7,504 nt of DNA from NCBI GenBank assembly GCA_900541575.1, contig UQKO01000075.1, positions 1 through 7,504 of the forward strand, written 5' to 3'. The DNA is from an uncultured Prevotella sp. (lineage in GTDB: Bacteria; Bacteroidota; Bacteroidia; Bacteroidales; Bacteroidaceae). The notes under the pieces are model-generated. The model had not been told where the DNA came from. It saw nothing but the letters and a program-made list of their open reading frames with translations, and made no database searches. The position numbers and the translations under genes were made by a program. Below are positions 5,037 through 7,504 of this stretch, piece by piece (position 1 is the stretch's first letter; each line of letters opens with the position of its first letter).

Positions 5037-7250
5037 ATGGACAACAATCAGCAATTGAAAAATACAGAGCGCCATGCCTTTATTGCTACGCTCCATGCCT
5101 TGTATCAAAACGAGCACATCCGTCCGCAAGCAAACGAAGCACGCAAAATTGCCGACTTTATAGATAGCGCAGTTGCCACTGATGAGCAAATAGCACGTGA
5201 TGAATTTGGCTTCAGCCGCGTAGTATTAGCAGTACAAAGCATCCTCTTGGCCGTCAATGAGATTGGGCTTAGAGGCCATGCCTTGACTGCTTATCTGCTA
5301 AGAGCTGTCGTTCGTAATTCCGAGCAGTGTACATTGGTGGAACGTTTCTTTGGCAAAGATGTGGCCAATACGCTGCGCGGTTTCCTCCGAGTAGAAGCCA
5401 TCGAGGTAAAGACTGAAGCCATGCGAACCGACAACTTCCGAAATTTGTTGGTATCGCAAGCGGGCGATATGCGCATTATTCTGATGCTGATTGCTGACAG
5501 CGTAAACTTAATGCGCCACATCAAAGATGTGGAGAATGTGGAAGCGCAACGTCGTGTTTCCACAGAGGCAGCCTATCTATATGCCCCGTTAGCTCATAAA
5601 TTGGGACTTTATAAACTCAAAAGTGAACTAGAAGATTTAAGTCTGAAATACCTCGAGCACGACGCTTACTATATGATTAAGGAAAACCTTAATGCAACAA
5701 AGCGTTCGCGCGATGCTTACATCGAACGATTTATCGCACCTATTCGAGAGATGCTCGACCAAGAGGGCTTAAAATACCACATGAAGGGGCGTACAAAGAG
5801 CATCCACTCTATTTGGCAAAAGATGAAGAAGCAGCAATGTGGCTTCCATGGTGTATACGACCTTTTTGCCATTCGCATTATCTTAGATTCACCGCTCGAC
5901 AAGGAAAAAGAACAATGTTGGAAAGTATTCTCGCTCATCACCAATAAATACGAGAGTAATCTAAAGCGCCTTCGCGACTGGCTCACCGTGCCCAAGAGCA
6001 ATGGCTACGAGAGCTTACACATCACCGTGAAAGGGCCTGAAGACAAATGGGTGGAAGTGCAAATCCGCACAGAGCGAATGGATGAGATTGCAGAGCACGG
6101 ACTTGCAGCCCACTGGCGCTATAAAGGTGTAAAGAGTAGTGGTGGTGGAGTAGATTCGTGGCTAGCCGATATTCGTTCTGCTCTCGAGACTGGCAATGAA
6201 GGCCTTCTCACACAAAGTCTTTCTAGCGACCTAAAAGAACGCGATGTCTATGTATTCTCGCCCAAAGGTGACCTCTATCACTTACCTCCCCACTCCACCG
6301 TGCTCGACTTTGCCTATACCATCCATACAGGCGTGGGCAATCGCTGTGTAGGTGGGCGCATTGATGGCAAGAACTTCTCCATCCGTCAACCATTGGAAAG
6401 CGGACAGACGGTAGAGATTCTCACATCGAGCACACAGAAGCCTAAGCCCGAATGGATCAACATTGCTCAGTCAAATCATGCTCGTTCCAAGATTCGCTCT
6501 GCTGTGCGCGAACTCACTGCTGGCGAGATTGCCTTAGGAAAGGAAATCTTGGAACGTAAGATGAAGAACCGCAAGATCGATTGGGACGAAGGTCTCATCA
6601 ACCAACTTATCAAGAAGTTGGGGTACAAAGAGAGTTTCGACTTCTTCCGCGATCTCGGCAATGAGAAAGTAGACATAAATAAGGTGCTCGACACCTACCT
6701 AGAATTAGGGAAGCGCGAACAAGGACTCGCAGAACGTGCTGCCACTCGTTCGGCCGAAGAGTTTAGCATGGAGAGCGAGATTGGCATGAAGGCCAAGGGT
6801 GAGCAAGACGAGTTGGTCATTGGTCGCGACTTGAAAGGGCTCGACTACCAATTGGCTCGTTGTTGCAATCCCGTCTATGGCGACGATATCTTTGGATTCG
6901 TTCCCGTGAGTGGTGGTATTAAAATACACCGTACAAGCTGCCCGAACGCTCCTGCTCTTCGCGAACGCTTTGGCTATCGCATAGTCAAAGCTCGTTGGGC
7001 AGGAAAAGGACAAGGTTCCTACCCCATCACGCTCCATGTAGTGGGACAAGACGACTTAGGCATTGTCAACAATATCACCTCCATTATCTCGAAAGAAGAG
7101 CACATCATGCTGCGTAGCATCAACATCGACTCCAACGATGGCCTCTTCTCTGGCATACTGACCATCCTCGTAGACGACACGCAACGTCTCACAGGACTTA
7201 TCAAAAAGCTCCGTACTGTAAAAGGCGTGAAAGCCGTGAGCCGAAGCTAA
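5037..7250 (+). CDS. relA: Long RelA/SpoT homologue: (p)ppGpp synthetase with degenerate HD hydrolase
   Basis: A full-length (737 aa) cytosolic RSH protein, making (p)ppGpp from ATP and GDP/GTP in the stringent response. The N-terminal HD-type domain (about 25-195) keeps the fold, but the HDxxED motif reads RAVVRN (89-94). The other metal site, ADSVNLMR (153-160), keeps D154 but has L158 where Asn is usual, so ppGpp hydrolysis is probably lost. The synthetase domain (about 220-365) is intact: GRTK (251-254), YDLFAIR (D275), NGYESLH (Y324) and VEVQIRT (E340). A TGS domain (about 402-465), a helical linker, a zinc-finger-like region with C609, C610, H631 and C635, and an ACT domain (about 662-736) follow and are the ribosome/tRNA-sensing half. 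The RLRD at 311-314 is the basic motif of bifunctional Rel, not the acidic ExDD of E. coli RelA. Bacteroides carry two long RSH proteins, so a hydrolase paralogue is expected elsewhere. It is flanked by its own promoter and terminator. The symbol is by function. Confidence 0.93.
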   Translation: MDNNQQLKNTERHAFIATLHALYQNEHIRPQANEARKIADFIDSAVATDEQIARDEFGFSRVVLAVQSILLAVNEIGLRGHALTAYLLRAVVRNSEQCTLVERFFGKDVANTLRGFLRVEAIEVKTEAMRTDNFRNLLVSQAGDMRIILMLIADSVNLMRHIKDVENVEAQRRVSTEAAYLYAPLAHKLGLYKLKSELEDLSLKYLEHDAYYMIKENLNATKRSRDAYIERFIAPIREMLDQEGLKYHMKGRTKSIHSIWQKMKKQQCGFHGVYDLFAIRIILDSPLDKEKEQCWKVFSLITNKYESNLKRLRDWLTVPKSNGYESLHITVKGPEDKWVEVQIRTERMDEIAEHGLAAHWRYKGVKSSGGGVDSWLADIRSALETGNEGLLTQSLSSDLKERDVYVFSPKGDLYHLPPHSTVLDFAYTIHTGVGNRCVGGRIDGKNFSIRQPLESGQTVEILTSSTQKPKPEWINIAQSNHARSKIRSAVRELTAGEIALGKEILERKMKNRKIDWDEGLINQLIKKLGYKESFDFFRDLGNEKVDINKVLDTYLELGKREQGLAERAATRSAEEFSMESEIGMKAKGEQDELVIGRDLKGLDYQLARCCNPVYGDDIFGFVPVSGGIKIHRTSCPNAPALRERFGYRIVKARWAGKGQGSYPITLHVVGQDDLGIVNNITSIISKEEHIMLRSINIDSNDGLFSGILTILVDDTQRLTGLIKKLRTVKGVKAVSRS

Positions 7251-7275
7251 ACAGATTCGAGCACATAAATAACTC

Positions 7276-7331
7276 ACAATAGCACACATGCTTCTTCCCT
7301 CTTTTGAGCAGAGAAACAGGTGTGCTATTGT
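7276..7331 (+). terminator. Hairpin terminator after the RSH gene
   Basis: ACAATAGCACAC (7276-7287) and GTGTGCTATTGT (7320-7331) are perfect 12-bp complements around a 32-base loop, starting 26 bases after the stop codon. The right arm runs into TTGTTGTGTATTATTG rather than a pure T tract, so efficiency is uncertain. The position and stem strength favour a terminator. Confidence 0.6.
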
Positions 7332-7347
7332 TGTGTATTATTGAGAT

Positions 7348-7398
7348 GGTATATGGTAATATTGGGTCAGCGGATATTTCCGGTTGGTATGATGGTAA
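7348..7398. repeat. Direct repeat, possible insertion-sequence end region
   Basis: GGTATATGGTAA (7348-7359) and GGTATGATGGTAA (7386-7398) are near-identical copies 38 bp apart between the RSH terminator and the probable transposase start. Such subterminal copies could be transposase-binding sites at the left end of the insertion sequence. The actual terminal inverted repeat cannot be fixed because the other end is outside the window. Confidence 0.25.
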
Positions 7399-7405
7399 AA
7401 AGCGC

Positions 7406-7436
7406 TTGCTCATATCATGCATATTGAGTAGCTTTG
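7406..7436 (+). promoter_or_regulatory. Promoter of the probable insertion-sequence gene
   Basis: TAGCTTTG at 7429-7436 is a full TAnnTTTG match, with TTG at 7406-7408 20 bp upstream. Transcription would begin around 7440-7443, essentially at the ATG at 7441, implying a leaderless or almost leaderless message. Confidence 0.5.
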
Positions 7437-7440
7437 CATC

Positions 7441-7504
7441 ATGGAATCAATAAAACTATTACGTGCTATATTGCCAGAGGTGTTGATAGATAATTTTGAT
7501 GTTG
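7441..7504 (+). CDS. Probable insertion-sequence protein, N-terminal fragment (ISAon1-type N-region-like)
   Basis: Only the first 21 codons are present; the frame is open to the window edge. The peptide MESIKLLRAILPEVLIDNFD resembles the beginning of the small first-ORF proteins of Bacteroidota insertion sequences annotated as the ISAon1 family transposase N-region (hydrophobic helix, ILPE, then a V/L-x-x-x-F-D motif). This is recalled family resemblance over a short stretch, so it is tentative. The ATG is chosen because the peptide matches from this point and a consensus promoter lies directly before it. If correct, an element inserted just downstream of the RSH terminator, in a place that leaves that gene intact. 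In such elements a second ORF normally carries the catalytic DDE domain. Confidence 0.5.
   Translation, partial: MESIKLLRAILPEVLIDNFDV

Noticed and set aside
7201..7422. 73-codon minus-strand open frame spanning the end of the RSH gene and its terminator
   Set aside because: It runs antisense through the 3' end of relA and across a terminator hairpin, and its peptide has no recognisable features.

Overview
The window looks like a chromosomal segment of a Bacteroidota organism, most likely Bacteroidales close to Prevotella. The evidence is a C-terminal type IX secretion signal on the first protein, several promoters of the Bacteroidota type (an upstream TTG/TTTG and a -7 box TAnnTTTG), no obvious Shine-Dalgarno sequences, and a long RSH enzyme whose hydrolase half has decayed, as in one of the two long RSH proteins of Bacteroides. 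The genus is inferred, not proven.

Layout. Positions 1-2193 hold the 3' part of a secreted M6-type zinc metalloprotease whose 5' end lies outside the window. A strong hairpin terminator (2261-2309) follows. The 865-base gap to the next gene has no convincing long coding region but is rich in symmetrical DNA. Its core is an array of eight consecutive 22-bp units (2557-2732). At least seven of these carry a dyad axis exactly in phase, and the array overlaps a long imperfect inverted repeat (2530-2562 with 2683-2715). A good promoter (2921-2950) with a 9-bp inverted repeat upstream then leads into a small cysteine-rich protein of the YgbA / 'nitrous oxide-stimulated promoter' family (3059-3358). 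After 36 bp comes a polytopic membrane protein resembling GT-C glycosyltransferases (3395-4951); the two genes are probably one transcription unit.

A separate promoter (about 4968-4994) precedes a 737-residue RelA/SpoT homologue (5037-7250). Its (p)ppGpp synthetase, TGS, zinc-finger-like and ACT regions are intact, but its HD hydrolase residues are replaced. A hairpin (7276-7331) ends this unit. The window closes with the first 21 codons of a probable insertion-sequence protein (7441 to the edge), whose promoter sits so close that the message may be almost leaderless.

The genes do not form a single pathway: a secreted protease, a stress-associated pair and a stringent-response enzyme lie side by side as separate units. 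The least explained structure is the phased 22-bp array at 2557-2732.
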